DNA of 43,515 nt from an uncultured Oscillospiraceae bacterium (GCA_944387785.1 CALXGG010000003.1:1-43515), one strand, 5' to 3'. Numbered from the stretch's first letter, positions 27,132 to 35,823 are shown. Numbers and translations are program-made. The notes: a model not told the origin generated them from the sequence alone.

Positions 27132-27467
27132 TCATGCAAAGAATACCAGCACGCCGGGCTCCCGGGGATCCGGGGCGGTCTCGCCGGCGGCCAGGGCCAG
27201 CTCCTCCACCGCCTGGCCGTCCCAGAAATCCGGGGACAGCCGCGGGGCGGGGATGGTGAAGTAGAGGTGGGGGTGGCTGCGGGCGGGGAATTCCCGCTCC
27301 TCCCGCAGCAGCTCCCGCCAGGGGCCCCCCAGGCTGCCCCAGAGGGCCACAGGGGCGGTGAAGGCCCGGTCGGTGGGGTTTTCCGTCACCAGCAGCACGT
27401 TGAGGGCCTGGCCCGCCCGGGCGGGGTTCTCCGCGGGGATCAGGGCGTGATAGGCGACAGGAAACAT
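27132..27467 (-). CDS. Unknown protein in the fhs operon
   Basis: 111 residues, soluble, no signal peptide, no recognisable family. It is rich in Pro, Ala and aromatic residues with alternating hydrophobic stretches (ALNVLLVTENPTDRAF), suggesting a small beta-sandwich. AAGGAGGG is 8 bases before the ATG, and it lies between fhs and fchA on the same strand, so it is expressed with them. A role in folate one-carbon metabolism is guilt by association only. Confidence 0.7.
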   Translation of the reverse strand: MFPVAYHALIPAENPARAGQALNVLLVTENPTDRAFTAPVALWGSLGGPWRELLREEREFPARSHPHLYFTIPAPRLSPDFWDGQAVEELALAAGETAPDPREPGVLVFFA

Positions 27468-27486
27468 CCCAAAACCCTCCTTGTCG

Positions 27487-27525
27487 TGAAAAGAGGATCC
27501 CGGCGGCGGAATCGCCGCCGGGATC
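27487..27525 (-). terminator. Hairpin between fhs and the downstream operon genes
   Basis: Perfect 13-bp stem (27496-27508 with 27513-27525), 4-base loop, then CTCTTTTC on the minus strand. It probably terminates part of the transcripts, giving more fhs than fchA-folD mRNA. Confidence 0.7.
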
Positions 27526-27557
27526 TCATACCGGTCCGCAGGAAACGGCCCAGACTC

Positions 27558-29366
27558 TTAGAACAGGCCGGAGACCTTGCCGGTCTCGGTGTCCACGTCG
27601 ATGCGGCGGTAGGCCGGATCGGAGCTGGTGCCGGGCATCATGGAGATGGTGCCGGCCATGGGGCACAGGAACTTGGCGCCGCCGTACTCCAGGATGTCCC
27701 GGATGGGCAGCCGCCAGCCCTTGGGCACGCCCTTCCAGGAGGGCTCGTGGCTCAGGGACAGGTGGGTCTTGACCATCATGGTGCAGTAGTCGGCGTACTT
27801 GGGATCGCTCTCGAAGCGCTTGGCCTTCTCCACCGCCAGAGGCGCCCAATCCACGCCGTCGGCGCCGTAGACCTCCTTGGCGATGAGCTCCACCCGCTGG
27901 CGCAGGGGCATCTCCAGGGGATAGAGGAACTTGATCTCGTTCTTCTCCTCGCAGGCGTCCATGACCACCTCGGCCAGCTCGATGGCGCCCTCGCCGCCGT
28001 AGCGCCAGTGGTTGCTGAGGGCGCAGCGCACGCCCTTCTCCTTGCACAGGCGGCGGATCAGGGCGATCTCGTTGTCGGTGTCGGTGTAGAACTGGTTGAT
28101 GCACACCACGGGGACGATGCCGGACTTCTTGATGGTGTTCACATGGTGGAACAGGTTCTCGCAGCCCTTCTCCAGCAGCTCCAGGTTCTCCTCCACATAC
28201 TCCTTGGGGAGGGGACGGCCGGCCACCACGGTGGGGCCGCCGCCGTGCATCTTCAGGGCGCGGATGGTGGCCACCAGCACGGACACGTTGGGGGTCAGGC
28301 CGGAGAGGCGGGCCTTCACGTTCCAGAACTTCTCAAAGCCGATGTCGGCGGCGAAGCCGGACTCCGTGACATGGTAGTCGAAGAGCTTCAGGGCCAGCCG
28401 GTCGCCGATGATGGAGGACTGGCCGATGGCGATGTTGGCAAAGGGGCCGGCGTGGATCAGCACGGGCTGATGCTCCACGGTGTAGCACACGGTGGGGTTG
28501 ATGGTGTTGCGCATCCAGGCGGTCATGGCGCCGGCCACCTCCAGGTCCTCGGTGGTGACGGGCTCGCCGCTGCGGCTGTAAGCCACCACGATCTTGCCGA
28601 TACGCTCCCGCAGGTCCTTCAGATCCCGGGCCACGGACAGGATGGCCATCAGCTCGGAGCCCACGGCGATGCCGAACTTGGACTCCATCAGGTAGCCGTC
28701 CTTGGGACCGCCGATGCCGATGATGATGTTGCGCAGGCCCTGGGCGCAGAAGTCCAGCACCCAGCCCATCTCGATGCGCTTGGGGTCGATGTCCAGGCGC
28801 TTGAGGCCCCGCTTGGCCAGCTGCTCGTCGTCATAGTTGCGCTCGTGCTGCATGCGGGCGTTGAGGGCCACCATGGCCAGGTTGTGGGCGTTCATGATGT
28901 CGTTGATGTCGCCGGTGAGGCCCAGGGAGAACTCGGTCATGGGCATCAGCAGGGCGTTGCCGCCGCCGGCGGCGGTGCCCTTGACGTTCATGGTGGGGCC
29001 GCCGGAGGGCTGGCGCAGGCAGCCGCCCACGTTCTTGCCCAGCTTGCCCAGGCCCTCGATCAGGCCCAGGGAGGTGGTGGACTTGCCCTCGCCCAGGGGG
29101 GTGGGGGTAATGGCAGTCACTTCAATGAATTTGCCGTCGGGCTTGTCCTTCAGCCGGTTCATGATCTTGATGAAGTCCAGCTTGGGGGTCTTGCCGTAGG
29201 GGATGATCTCGTCGGGCAACAGGCCCAGCTTCTCCCGGAAATACTCCACGGGGGGCAGGGTCTTCTCCGCTTCCTCGGCGATCTGCCAATCCTTGTACAC
29301 AGTGGGATCCAGGGTCACTCTGCCATTTTGGTCTACGTACTTGCCATCAATGAAATCGATTGCCAT
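27558..29366 (-). CDS. fhs: Formate-tetrahydrofolate ligase
   Basis: ATP-dependent activation of formate to 10-formyl-THF, the first step of the methyl branch. The P-loop [13 protein letters not shown] is near residue 88; [13 protein letters not shown] and LKMHGGGP are recognisable family motifs; the end [16 protein letters not shown] fits. At 602 residues it is longer than the usual about 555: an N-terminal extension of 40-50 residues and a longer loop near 185 ([12 protein letters not shown]). Where Moorella has REPSLGPSFGIKGG, this has [14 protein letters not shown], so it belongs to a divergent branch. AAAAAGGAGG precedes the ATG; it leads the operon. Confidence 0.95.
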   Translation of the reverse strand: MAIDFIDGKYVDQNGRVTLDPTVYKDWQIAEEAEKTLPPVEYFREKLGLLPDEIIPYGKTPKLDFIKIMNRLKDKPDGKFIEVTAITPTPLGEGKSTTSLGLIEGLGKLGKNVGGCLRQPSGGPTMNVKGTAAGGGNALLMPMTEFSLGLTGDINDIMNAHNLAMVALNARMQHERNYDDEQLAKRGLKRLDIDPKRIEMGWVLDFCAQGLRNIIIGIGGPKDGYLMESKFGIAVGSELMAILSVARDLKDLRERIGKIVVAYSRSGEPVTTEDLEVAGAMTAWMRNTINPTVCYTVEHQPVLIHAGPFANIAIGQSSIIGDRLALKLFDYHVTESGFAADIGFEKFWNVKARLSGLTPNVSVLVATIRALKMHGGGPTVVAGRPLPKEYVEENLELLEKGCENLFHHVNTIKKSGIVPVVCINQFYTDTDNEIALIRRLCKEKGVRCALSNHWRYGGEGAIELAEVVMDACEEKNEIKFLYPLEMPLRQRVELIAKEVYGADGVDWAPLAVEKAKRFESDPKYADYCTMMVKTHLSLSHEPSWKGVPKGWRLPIRDILEYGGAKFLCPMAGTISMMPGTSSDPAYRRIDVDTETGKVSGLF

Positions 29367-29485
29367 GGTAGTCCTCCTTTTTCCCCGGGGCCTTTCACCA
29401 TCCCCGGAGAGTATTTTTGTTCAGCGCCGTGCATCCAACGTCCGCAACTCCCGGCGCATCGTTAATAATTTAACGGAACGGGTAT

Positions 29486-29514
29486 ATTGTATCACCCGCA
29501 TCAGGAGAAGTCAA
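29486..29514 (-). promoter_or_regulatory. Promoter of the fhs operon
   Basis: On the minus strand TTGACT (29514-29509), 17 bp, TACAAT (29491-29486). The predicted 5' leader is about 113 bases and can form hairpins (GCGCCG/CGGCGC; CCGGGG/CCCCGG). Confidence 0.8.
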
Positions 29515-29670
29515 CAGTATTTATCAAATTTGGCAGGATATGCCGCACTTTTTTCACCGGAAAGGCCCCGGAGGGCCCGCTGCCGCCCACCCGGCTCCCC
29601 GGAGGAGGAAATGGGGGGCGGGGGATAGGAGAGCCCCCCTTCCGCCGGCGGCTGAAAGGGGGGCGGGGGA

Positions 29671-30615
29671 TCAGTCCTCCCGGCGGATACGGGCGGCCTC
29701 CCGGACCAGGGCCATCACCTTCCGGGTCCGGACGCTGCGGGCCACCGCGGCGGCGAAGGCCTCGTCGTAGGCCGCCTGGAGCTGCTCCATGGTCATGTGG
29801 TTCTGCCGGCAGATGTCCGCCAGGGCGTCGGCCACGTCCCGCTCCGTCACCGCCACCTGCTCCCGCCGGGCGATCTCGTCCACGGCGGCGCGGATCTTCA
29901 GCAGCTGCAGGGCCTCCGGACGGGCCTCCTCCCGGAGCTGGTCCTCGGTCTTGCCGGTGAACCGGCAGTACATCTCCATGGTCAGGTTCTGCTGGGCCAG
30001 CTGGGAGCGCAGGGTCTCCAGCTGCTCCTCCGCCGCCTGCTCCAGCTCCTCCCGGCTGGGCTGGAGGTCCAGGGTGGCGGCGGCCTGGCGGAGCAGGCGG
30101 TCCTCCAGGTCCAGCTCCCCCCGCTGGTCGGCGTACTCCTGAAGGCTGCGGCGCAGGTCCTGCCGCAGCTGCTCCAGGCTCTCCAGGCCCAGGTCCCGGG
30201 CAAAGGCGTCTCCCAGCTCATAGGGCCGCTGGCGGCTGACCTGGTGGATGACGCAGCGGAACTCCGCCGCCTTGCCTGCCAGCTCCGGGGCGTGGTAGGG
30301 CTGGGGGAAGGTGACGCGGACGGTGACCTGGTCCCCGGGCCGGCAGCCCATGAGCTGCTCCTCAAAGCCGGGGATGAAGGCGCCGCTGCCCAGCACCAGG
30401 GTCTGGTGCTCCGCGGTGCCGCCGGGGAACTGCTCCCCCTGGCAGAAGCCGGCGTAGTCCAGCTCCACGGTATCGCCGGCGGCGGCGCCCCGGCCCATCA
30501 CCGGGGTGATCTCCGGGGTCTGCTGGCGCAGCCGCTCCAGCTGTCGGTCCACCTCCTCGTCGGTGACCAGGTGGCGGCGGTAGGGGGCCTCCAGGCCCTT
30601 GTAGGTAAACTCCAT
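29671..30615 (-). CDS. Trigger-factor-like chaperone without ribosome-binding domain
   Basis: 314 residues. Residues about 1-40 resemble the linker end of trigger factor; 41-128 form an FKBP-type prolyl isomerase domain (GDTVELDYAGF, LGSGAFIPGFEEQLMG); the rest is the helical SurA-like chaperone domain of trigger factor. The N-terminal ribosome-docking domain with its GFRxGxxP-type loop is missing, so it should not sit at the ribosome exit tunnel. It is probably a free-standing folding helper. AAAGGAG precedes the ATG. It is last in the folT-folC line, but a strong terminator lies between it and folC, and I see no clear own promoter. Confidence 0.85.
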   Translation of the reverse strand: MEFTYKGLEAPYRRHLVTDEEVDRQLERLRQQTPEITPVMGRGAAAGDTVELDYAGFCQGEQFPGGTAEHQTLVLGSGAFIPGFEEQLMGCRPGDQVTVRVTFPQPYHAPELAGKAAEFRCVIHQVSRQRPYELGDAFARDLGLESLEQLRQDLRRSLQEYADQRGELDLEDRLLRQAAATLDLQPSREELEQAAEEQLETLRSQLAQQNLTMEMYCRFTGKTEDQLREEARPEALQLLKIRAAVDEIARREQVAVTERDVADALADICRQNHMTMEQLQAAYDEAFAAAVARSVRTRKVMALVREAARIRRED

Positions 30616-30655
30616 GGCAGTGCTCCTTTATCTGAAATATCCCGCCCGGGCGGGC

Positions 30656-30677
30656 GGCGGCCGGAGAACCGGCCGCC
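30656..30677. repeat. Perfect GC hairpin between folC and the chaperone gene
   Basis: GGCGGCCGG / CCGGCCGCC with loop AGAA, just beyond the folC terminator. It may reinforce termination or act as an RNA stabiliser. Confidence 0.5.
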
Positions 30678-30682
30678 GGGGT

Positions 30683-30711
30683 AAAAAGACCGCCCCGGGC
30701 AAGGGGCGGCC
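30683..30711 (-). terminator. Terminator of folC
   Basis: 9-bp GC stem with one G-U pair (30688-30696 with 30703-30711), 6-base loop, then TTTTT on the minus strand. Confidence 0.85.
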
Positions 30712-30716
30712 TTTGG

Positions 30717-31979
30717 TTACGCGAAGCAGGCGCGGACGTCGCCGCTCATATAGAGGGAGCCCAGGGCGCAGGCCACGCCGTCCTTCCCCTCGGCCTCGAT
30801 GGCCCGGGCCACGCCGTCGGCCACGCTGTCGCAGGGGGTGGCCTTGGCGCCCATGGCCCGGATCCGCTCCGCCAGCTCCTGGGCGGACATGGCCCGGGGG
30901 TTGTCGGGGCGGACGGTGAAGAACTGGTCCGCCAGGGGGACGATGAGGCCCAGGATGGATTCCACGTCCTTGTCCGCCATAACGCCGGTGACGAAGGTGA
31001 ACTTCTTCCCCGGGAACAGCCGCTGCAGGCTCTCCGCCGTGGCCCGGATGCCGTGGGGGTTGTGGCCGCCGTCCACGATGAACACGGGGTCCCGGCGCAG
31101 CACCTCGAACCGGGCGGGCCAGCGGGTGGCGGCAAGGCCCCGCGCCACCGCCTGGTCGGGGAGGGCCCAGCCCCTGCCCCGCAGGACGGCCACCGTCTCC
31201 AGCACCACGGCGGCGTTGTTGAGCTGGTAGGCCCCCACCAGGGGGATGGTGAGGCCCTTCCAGGGGCCGTAGGAGAAGCTCTGGCCGTCCAGGCCGAAGG
31301 GGCCGGGGACGATGGCGGAGAAGTCGGGCCGGCGGAGCCGGGCGTGACGCTCCCGGCAGGTCTGCTCGAACACCGGGTCCGCCTCGGCGTTGCCGCCGTA
31401 GGTCACCACGTCGCCGCCCTCCTTGATAATGCCGGCCTTGGCCCGGGCGATGTCCGCCATGGTGGGGCCCAGCTCCTTCACATGGTCCATGCCCATGGCC
31501 ACGATCACCGCCGCCTCGGGCACGTCGATGATGTTGGTGGAGTCCAGCTCGCCGCCCATACCCACCTCCAGCACCACGATGTCGCACCGGTGCCGGGCGA
31601 AGTAGACCATGGCCAGGGCGGTGATGAGCTCGAACTCCGTGGGGGAGTCGGCCATGCTGTCGGCGAAGGGGCGGATGTACTCGGTGAGCTCCGCCAGCTC
31701 CTCATCGGGGATGTTCTGGTGGTCGATCTGCATCCGCTCGTTGAAGCGGTTGATGAAGGGGGAGGTGTAGAGGCCCACATGGTAGCCCGCCTCCTCCAGG
31801 ATGGAGGAGAGCATGGCGGCGGTGGAGCCCTTGCCGTTGGTGCCGGCGATGTGGATGAACTTCAGCCGCTTCTGGGGGTCGCCCAGCTTGCCCAGGAGCT
31901 CCCGGGTCCGGTCCAGGCCCAGGCGGCTGCCCTTCCAGCAGATGCTGTGGATATAGCTCAGCGCTTCGTTGTACGTCAT
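30717..31979 (-). CDS. folC: Folylpolyglutamate/dihydrofolate synthase
   Basis: Adds glutamates to folates (and possibly glutamate to dihydropteroate), trapping them in the cell and raising their affinity for folate enzymes. A Mur-ligase-like enzyme of 420 residues: ATP loop AGTNGKGSTAAM near residue 45, the folate-loop LYTSPFINRFNERM near 73, and VDGGHNPHG near 300 with the C-terminal domain after it. It lies downstream of the folate transporter folT, which fits import followed by retention. A hairpin at 32005-32031 separates the two. Confidence 0.95.
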   Translation of the reverse strand: MTYNEALSYIHSICWKGSRLGLDRTRELLGKLGDPQKRLKFIHIAGTNGKGSTAAMLSSILEEAGYHVGLYTSPFINRFNERMQIDHQNIPDEELAELTEYIRPFADSMADSPTEFELITALAMVYFARHRCDIVVLEVGMGGELDSTNIIDVPEAAVIVAMGMDHVKELGPTMADIARAKAGIIKEGGDVVTYGGNAEADPVFEQTCRERHARLRRPDFSAIVPGPFGLDGQSFSYGPWKGLTIPLVGAYQLNNAAVVLETVAVLRGRGWALPDQAVARGLAATRWPARFEVLRRDPVFIVDGGHNPHGIRATAESLQRLFPGKKFTFVTGVMADKDVESILGLIVPLADQFFTVRPDNPRAMSAQELAERIRAMGAKATPCDSVADGVARAIEAEGKDGVACALGSLYMSGDVRACFA

Positions 31980-32004
31980 GGATGATTACCTGATTTCTTT
32001 CCTT

Positions 32005-32031
32005 AAAATTGCCGCCGGAGGATCCGGCGGC
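32005..32031 (-). terminator. Terminator or attenuator between folT and folC
   Basis: Perfect 9-bp stem GCCGCCGGA / TCCGGCGGC (32011-32031), followed on the minus strand by AATTTT. Read-through must supply folC unless it has an unseen promoter. Confidence 0.65.
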
Positions 32032-32053
32032 AGGATGAGCTGTTTTATGGGGA

Positions 32054-32647
32054 TCACTGCTGGGCCCGATGGACGATGGGCCGGATCACGGGACGGTACA
32101 CCGCCCGGTTGACCACGGCGACCAGGACGGCGTTCACCAGGATGGTGACCGGCTTGGTGGTCAGGCGGCCCAGGAAGTTGCTCCACAGCAGCACGGAAAA
32201 GGCGTTGGTGTTGCCCATGACAATGATGCTGTACATGGTAGTGGTAACGGTGCCCACCAGGAAGCTGTTGACGATGCCCGCCACCAGGACGGTAGCCACC
32301 ACCTTCCAGCTCTCACGGGTGGAGGACAGGTCGCTGCGGAACACATATTTGGTGCTCAGGCCGGAGATGACGCCCACCAGGATGGGACCCAGGGCGATGG
32401 GGGGGAACCAGATGCCGTAGCCGTGGATGATGGTACCAAGGACATCGGCGATCAGCGCCACGATGGCGCCGCTGAGGGGGCCCAGCCACATGCCGGCCAG
32501 GATCACGGGGACGCTTTCAAAGCTGATGCGGAGGATGTCGCTGGCCTGGATGCTGAGGAACCGGGCCAGGATGATCTGCATGGCGATCAGGGCCGCCATC
32601 AGGATCATATTGCGGGTGGAAAAGATGCCGTTCTGGTTACGCTTCAT
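32054..32647 (-). CDS. folT: Folate ECF transporter, substrate-binding subunit FolT
   Basis: The 197-residue S component of an energy-coupling-factor folate importer, with about six membrane segments. The family features are RNMILMAALIAMQIILARFLSI at residues 12-33 and the RISFESVPVILAGMWLGPL region just after. It needs the shared EcfA/A'/T module, which is not in the window. Start chosen at ATG 32647, with AAGGAGG 8 bases upstream. The 300-base leader carries a tetrahydrofolate riboswitch and a terminator, which both proves the ligand class and predicts repression by folate. Confidence 0.95.
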   Translation of the reverse strand: MKRNQNGIFSTRNMILMAALIAMQIILARFLSIQASDILRISFESVPVILAGMWLGPLSGAIVALIADVLGTIIHGYGIWFPPIALGPILVGVISGLSTKYVFRSDLSSTRESWKVVATVLVAGIVNSFLVGTVTTTMYSIIVMGNTNAFSVLLWSNFLGRLTTKPVTILVNAVLVAVVNRAVYRPVIRPIVHRAQQ

Positions 32648-32738
32648 ACGCGTTTCCTCCTTTTTCTCTGCCCGCGGCAACGGGCGCTGCTAGGAGATAA
32701 AGTGCGCATAGAAGCTACCTCACAAGGGGTCCGGACAT

Positions 32739-32781
32739 AAAAATACCAATCCAGGCCGGGCAGCCGGCCATGGACTGGTAT
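32739..32781 (-). terminator. Riboswitch-controlled terminator before folT
   Basis: On the minus strand a stem of about 17 bp with one bulge (32781-32764 with 32759-32743), loop CTGC, then TTTTT. It lies 22 bases after the riboswitch and about 90 bases before the gene, the classical attenuation layout. Confidence 0.9.
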
Positions 32782-32802
32782 CAAAACATCCGTAAACTGT
32801 GC

Positions 32803-32907
32803 GGTAGCGGATGCAGCATTACATCGTAGGCCCTATTTCTCGGGGGCCTTTCGTGCAAGGGCGACTTCCCAGCCACTTGCCACTTTACGCGCAATGCTTA
32901 CTCTACC
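32803..32907 (-). promoter_or_regulatory. Tetrahydrofolate riboswitch (THF-I class)
   Basis: On the minus strand: closing helix GGTAG (32907-32903) with CTACC (32807-32803); conserved GAGTA right after the 5' strand; GCGTAAAGTGG close to the consensus GCGUUAAGUG; and near the 3' end GATGTAATGC and GCATCCGCTACC, matching the consensus GAAUCAUUGCAUCCGCUCC. Internal helices GCAAG/CTTGC and GGCCC/GGGCC form the other arms. Located upstream of a folate transporter, with a terminator behind it. Confidence 0.9.
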
Positions 32908-32955
32908 AATCCTATGTTGTTGTCTGCCCTGCGTGGATCCCCGCAGAACGTGACC

Positions 32956-32984
32956 ATCATACACTATCCCGGGGAGGATTGCAA
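32956..32984 (-). promoter_or_regulatory. Promoter of the folT leader
   Basis: On the minus strand TTGCAA (32984-32979), 17 bp, TATGAT (32961-32956). Transcription would begin about 40 bases before the riboswitch. Confidence 0.7.
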
Positions 32985-33013
32985 GATGTTTAACAAAGTT
33001 TTTCCAAAAGTTT

Positions 33014-33631
33014 TTAACTCTGGGCCTTTTTCATCCGGCTGATGACGATATCGCCGATATTGGCCATGTCCTCGGCGGTAAAGGCGCTGCGGAAGTTGTC
33101 GGAGAAAAGGATCTGGGCGTTGGGGGGAAACTCCTCGTCTCCCACCCACAGCAGGAAGCGCATGGTGAGGCCCCGCATCAGGGTCAGCTCGTAGCCCGCG
33201 TCGCTCTGGGGGATGGGGCGCGCCCCCATCCGATCCATGACCTGCCGCAGCAGCTCCGGCTTGAAGCCGTAGGAGAAGGCGAAGCGCTTGATGCACCGGC
33301 CGGTGAATTGCTGGAGGTAGACCTCCCCCCAGGGGAACTCCCGGTAGGTCAGGTATTCCCCGCCGGGCAGGGCGTAGGCCCCGTCCAGCAGGTAGCGGAG
33401 GAACAAGATCCGCTCGGGGTTGGTCAGGGGGGTGGGCCCGGTGATGGTGAAATCCGGGTGGGACACGGTGTAGGTGCCTCCCAGGAATTCAATGGTGAAG
33501 GTGCGGGAGGCCTCGTCCCAGGGCAGGGCGCACCGGGGAGCCATCTCGGCGGGATCCCCCTCCCGGTAGCGCTTGAGGTAGTATTCGAGAGGCAGCTCCT
33601 CTTTGTTGTTCTTTCCGTAGATAGGCTCCAT
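33014..33631 (-). CDS. DUF3786-family protein linked to acs genes
   Basis: A 205-residue soluble protein resembling the DUF3786 family, which recurs beside CODH/ACS and corrinoid-protein genes in acetogens and other anaerobes. Function unknown; no cofactor motif stands out (cysteines at 34 and 117 only). AAGGAGT lies 7 bases before the ATG, and it follows the corrinoid activator by 34 bases, so the two are one unit. A role in maturation or activation of the corrinoid/ACS proteins is an inference from context. Confidence 0.75.
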   Translation of the reverse strand: MEPIYGKNNKEELPLEYYLKRYREGDPAEMAPRCALPWDEASRTFTIEFLGGTYTVSHPDFTITGPTPLTNPERILFLRYLLDGAYALPGGEYLTYREFPWGEVYLQQFTGRCIKRFAFSYGFKPELLRQVMDRMGARPIPQSDAGYELTLMRGLTMRFLLWVGDEEFPPNAQILFSDNFRSAFTAEDMANIGDIVISRMKKAQS

Positions 33632-33665
33632 GGCGATACTCCTTGTTGTTGTTCTGCCCGCCCCG

Positions 33666-35600
33666 TTATTCCTGCCCCACGCTGGGGAAGAGACTGGCGT
33701 CGGTGTGGGGCAGGAAGCAGGCGGCCACGAACGCGTCCATATAGCCCGGCTCGTTGCTCAGCTCCAGGTAGGTCATGGACCGGCCCAGCTCGAACACCTT
33801 CTCCCGGGCCGCCCGGCTGACCAGCATGGCGTAGGCGCCGGCCTGGGAGGAGTTGCCGATGTAGTGGAAGTGCTCCAGGGGGATGTCGGGGAACATGCCG
33901 ATGGTGACGGCGTTCCTCATATTGATGCCGCTGCCGATACCGCCGGCCACATACACCCGCTGGATCACCGAGGCGTCGAAGCCCAGGGACTGGAGCATGG
34001 TCTGGGTGGCGGAGAAGATGGCGCCCTTGGCCCGGATGAAGTTGTCGATGTCCACTTCGTTGATGGTCACGTCCTTGACGCCGCCGGTGTCCTTCTGCCA
34101 GGCGATGACATAGGAGCCCATGCCGTGCTCGTCGTGGAGGATCCGGGGGTTCTCCCGGATGAACTTGCCCTTGCCGTTGATGGCGCCGGTGCGGAAAAGC
34201 TCGGCGATGATGTCGATGATGCCGCTGCCGCAGATGCCGGCGGGGGCCTCGCCGCCCACCACCGTGAGGGTGGGCTCCAGGGTGTCCTTGTCGATGGTGC
34301 AGGCCTCGATGGCCCCGTCGGTGGCCCGCATGCCGCAGGAGATGTCGCCGCCCTCAAAGGCGGGGCCGGCGGAGCAGGCGCAGGACATGAGGAACTCGTT
34401 GTTGCCGAACACCAGCTCTCCGTTGGTGCCAAGGTCGATGAAAAGGCTCAGCTCCGGCTGGTTCCAGATCATGGACACCAGGGTGCCGGCGGTGATGTCG
34501 CCGCCCACATAGCTGCCGATGTTGGGGGCCACGATGAGCTCCGCCTGGGGGTTCATCTTCAGGCCGATGTCCCGGACGTAGATGTAGCTGGTCTGGAAGA
34601 AGCTGGGGACAAAGGGCTCCATGCGGATGGGGTCGGCCCACAGGCCCAGCAGCAGGTGGTTCATGGTGGTGTTGCCCGCCAGGACCATGCGGTAGATCCG
34701 GCGGGGGTTGATGTTGGCGCTGCGGTACATCTGCACCAGCATGGGGATGATGGACTCCTTGATGACCGCGTCCTGGAGCCGGCGGCGGCCCCCCAGCTTG
34801 TCGGATTCGATGATGCGGTTGATGACGTCGGCGCCGTAGCGGATCTGGCCGTTGCCGCCGCTGGCCTTGGCCAGGATCTTCCCGGTCTGCAGGTCCACCA
34901 GCAGCCCCGCCAGGGAGGTGGTGCCCAGGTCCAGGGCGAAGCCCACGATGGGGTCGGTGTTGTCCGCGGGCAGCACGTCCCGGACCATCAGGCGGCTGCC
35001 GTCGCCGTCGTGGGAAATGACGCACTTGACATGGAATTCGCTCTCCCGGAGGACCCAGCTGAGGTCCCGGAGGACGGGGTAGGGGAGGATGATGTTCTCC
35101 CGGGCATAGCCGGTGGCCTCCTCCACCGCCCGGAGGAGCCGCTCGTTGTCGGGCATGGTGTCCTCCAGGGTGGGCTCGGTGAGCTCCAGGGGCAAAAAGC
35201 TCAGATCGCTGCCGAAGGTGATCCCCGCGTCCATCAGCTTTTGATGGAGCTCTTCAAAAATGGCCACCTCCTCCGGGGAGCTGAGGTCCGCCACCTTCAT
35301 GCGGCTGCGGTAGGCGGAGGCGATGTCCGGCACCTCGATCACTGCGTCGCCGCTGATCTGGGCCAGGCAGGCCAGCCGCCAGCCGGCGGCGTACTCCTCG
35401 GAGGTGATGTGGCGGTTGATGGGGGCGTCCAGGTAGCCGGAAGCCAGGCGGACCCGGCACTTGCCGCACACGCCGTTGCCGGAGCAGGGGGCGTCGATGG
35501 CGACGTTTGCCTTCCGGGCCACGTCCAGCAGCTTCTCTCCCGCGTTGGCGGAGATGACCACGGGCTCGCCGCCCTCGATGACGAAGGTGATGGTAAACAT
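33666..35600 (-). CDS. acsV: Corrinoid-protein reductive activator (RACo/AcsV type)
   Basis: A 644-residue activator that re-reduces inactive Co(II) corrinoid to Co(I) using ATP. Residues 1-90 are a plant-type [2Fe-2S] ferredoxin domain with C39, C44, C47 and C78 (APCSGNGVCGKC). After a linker, the C-terminal DUF4445 part is an ASKHA-fold ATPase: FALDLGTTSLAGLLVDL and LFIDLGTNGELV phosphate motifs, and VYVAGGIGSGI near the end. This is the layout of RACo from Carboxydothermus and AcsV of Moorella. It has its own promoter at 35660-35688. Partner here: the AcsC-AcsE/AcsD corrinoid protein. Confidence 0.92.
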   Translation of the reverse strand: MFTITFVIEGGEPVVISANAGEKLLDVARKANVAIDAPCSGNGVCGKCRVRLASGYLDAPINRHITSEEYAAGWRLACLAQISGDAVIEVPDIASAYRSRMKVADLSSPEEVAIFEELHQKLMDAGITFGSDLSFLPLELTEPTLEDTMPDNERLLRAVEEATGYARENIILPYPVLRDLSWVLRESEFHVKCVISHDGDGSRLMVRDVLPADNTDPIVGFALDLGTTSLAGLLVDLQTGKILAKASGGNGQIRYGADVINRIIESDKLGGRRRLQDAVIKESIIPMLVQMYRSANINPRRIYRMVLAGNTTMNHLLLGLWADPIRMEPFVPSFFQTSYIYVRDIGLKMNPQAELIVAPNIGSYVGGDITAGTLVSMIWNQPELSLFIDLGTNGELVFGNNEFLMSCACSAGPAFEGGDISCGMRATDGAIEACTIDKDTLEPTLTVVGGEAPAGICGSGIIDIIAELFRTGAINGKGKFIRENPRILHDEHGMGSYVIAWQKDTGGVKDVTINEVDIDNFIRAKGAIFSATQTMLQSLGFDASVIQRVYVAGGIGSGINMRNAVTIGMFPDIPLEHFHYIGNSSQAGAYAMLVSRAAREKVFELGRSMTYLELSNEPGYMDAFVAACFLPHTDASLFPSVGQE

Positions 35601-35659
35601 AGACAGACATTCCTTTCCGGCCTGTATTCTGTAAAAAAAGGGGGGACACAGTTAAAACC

Positions 35660-35688
35660 AGTATATCCAGCGGGCGAAACTTTGTCAA
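35660..35688 (-). promoter_or_regulatory. Promoter of acsV-DUF3786
   Basis: On the minus strand TTGACA (35688-35683), 17 bp, TATACT (35665-35660), 60 bases before the start. Confidence 0.85.
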
Positions 35689-35724
35689 TACGGTCACAAA
35701 TTCCCGACGGGCCTTGCGGGACGG

Positions 35725-35756
35725 AAAAACCCCCGGGAGGCGGGGCCTCCCGGGGG
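35725..35756 (-). terminator. Terminator of acsB
   Basis: Perfect 12-bp stem (35730-35741 with 35745-35756), 3-base loop, then TTTTT on the minus strand. It separates acsB from acsV, which has its own promoter. Confidence 0.9.
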
Positions 35757-35823
35757 CAAAGCGCGAGGGGGATCGCCGCCGCGGATGCGATGCTGCCGCC
35801 GGCGGCAGGGGGGAAGGTGCATA

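Noticed and set aside
26331..29465. 1044-residue plus-strand frame opposite folD, fchA and fhs
   Set aside because: Mirror of well-recognised minus-strand genes; low-complexity composition without motifs or ribosome site.
29367..29486. A second THF riboswitch in the fhs leader
   Set aside because: The conserved GAGUA, GCGUUAAGUG and GCAUCCGCU blocks are missing; only simple hairpins are present.
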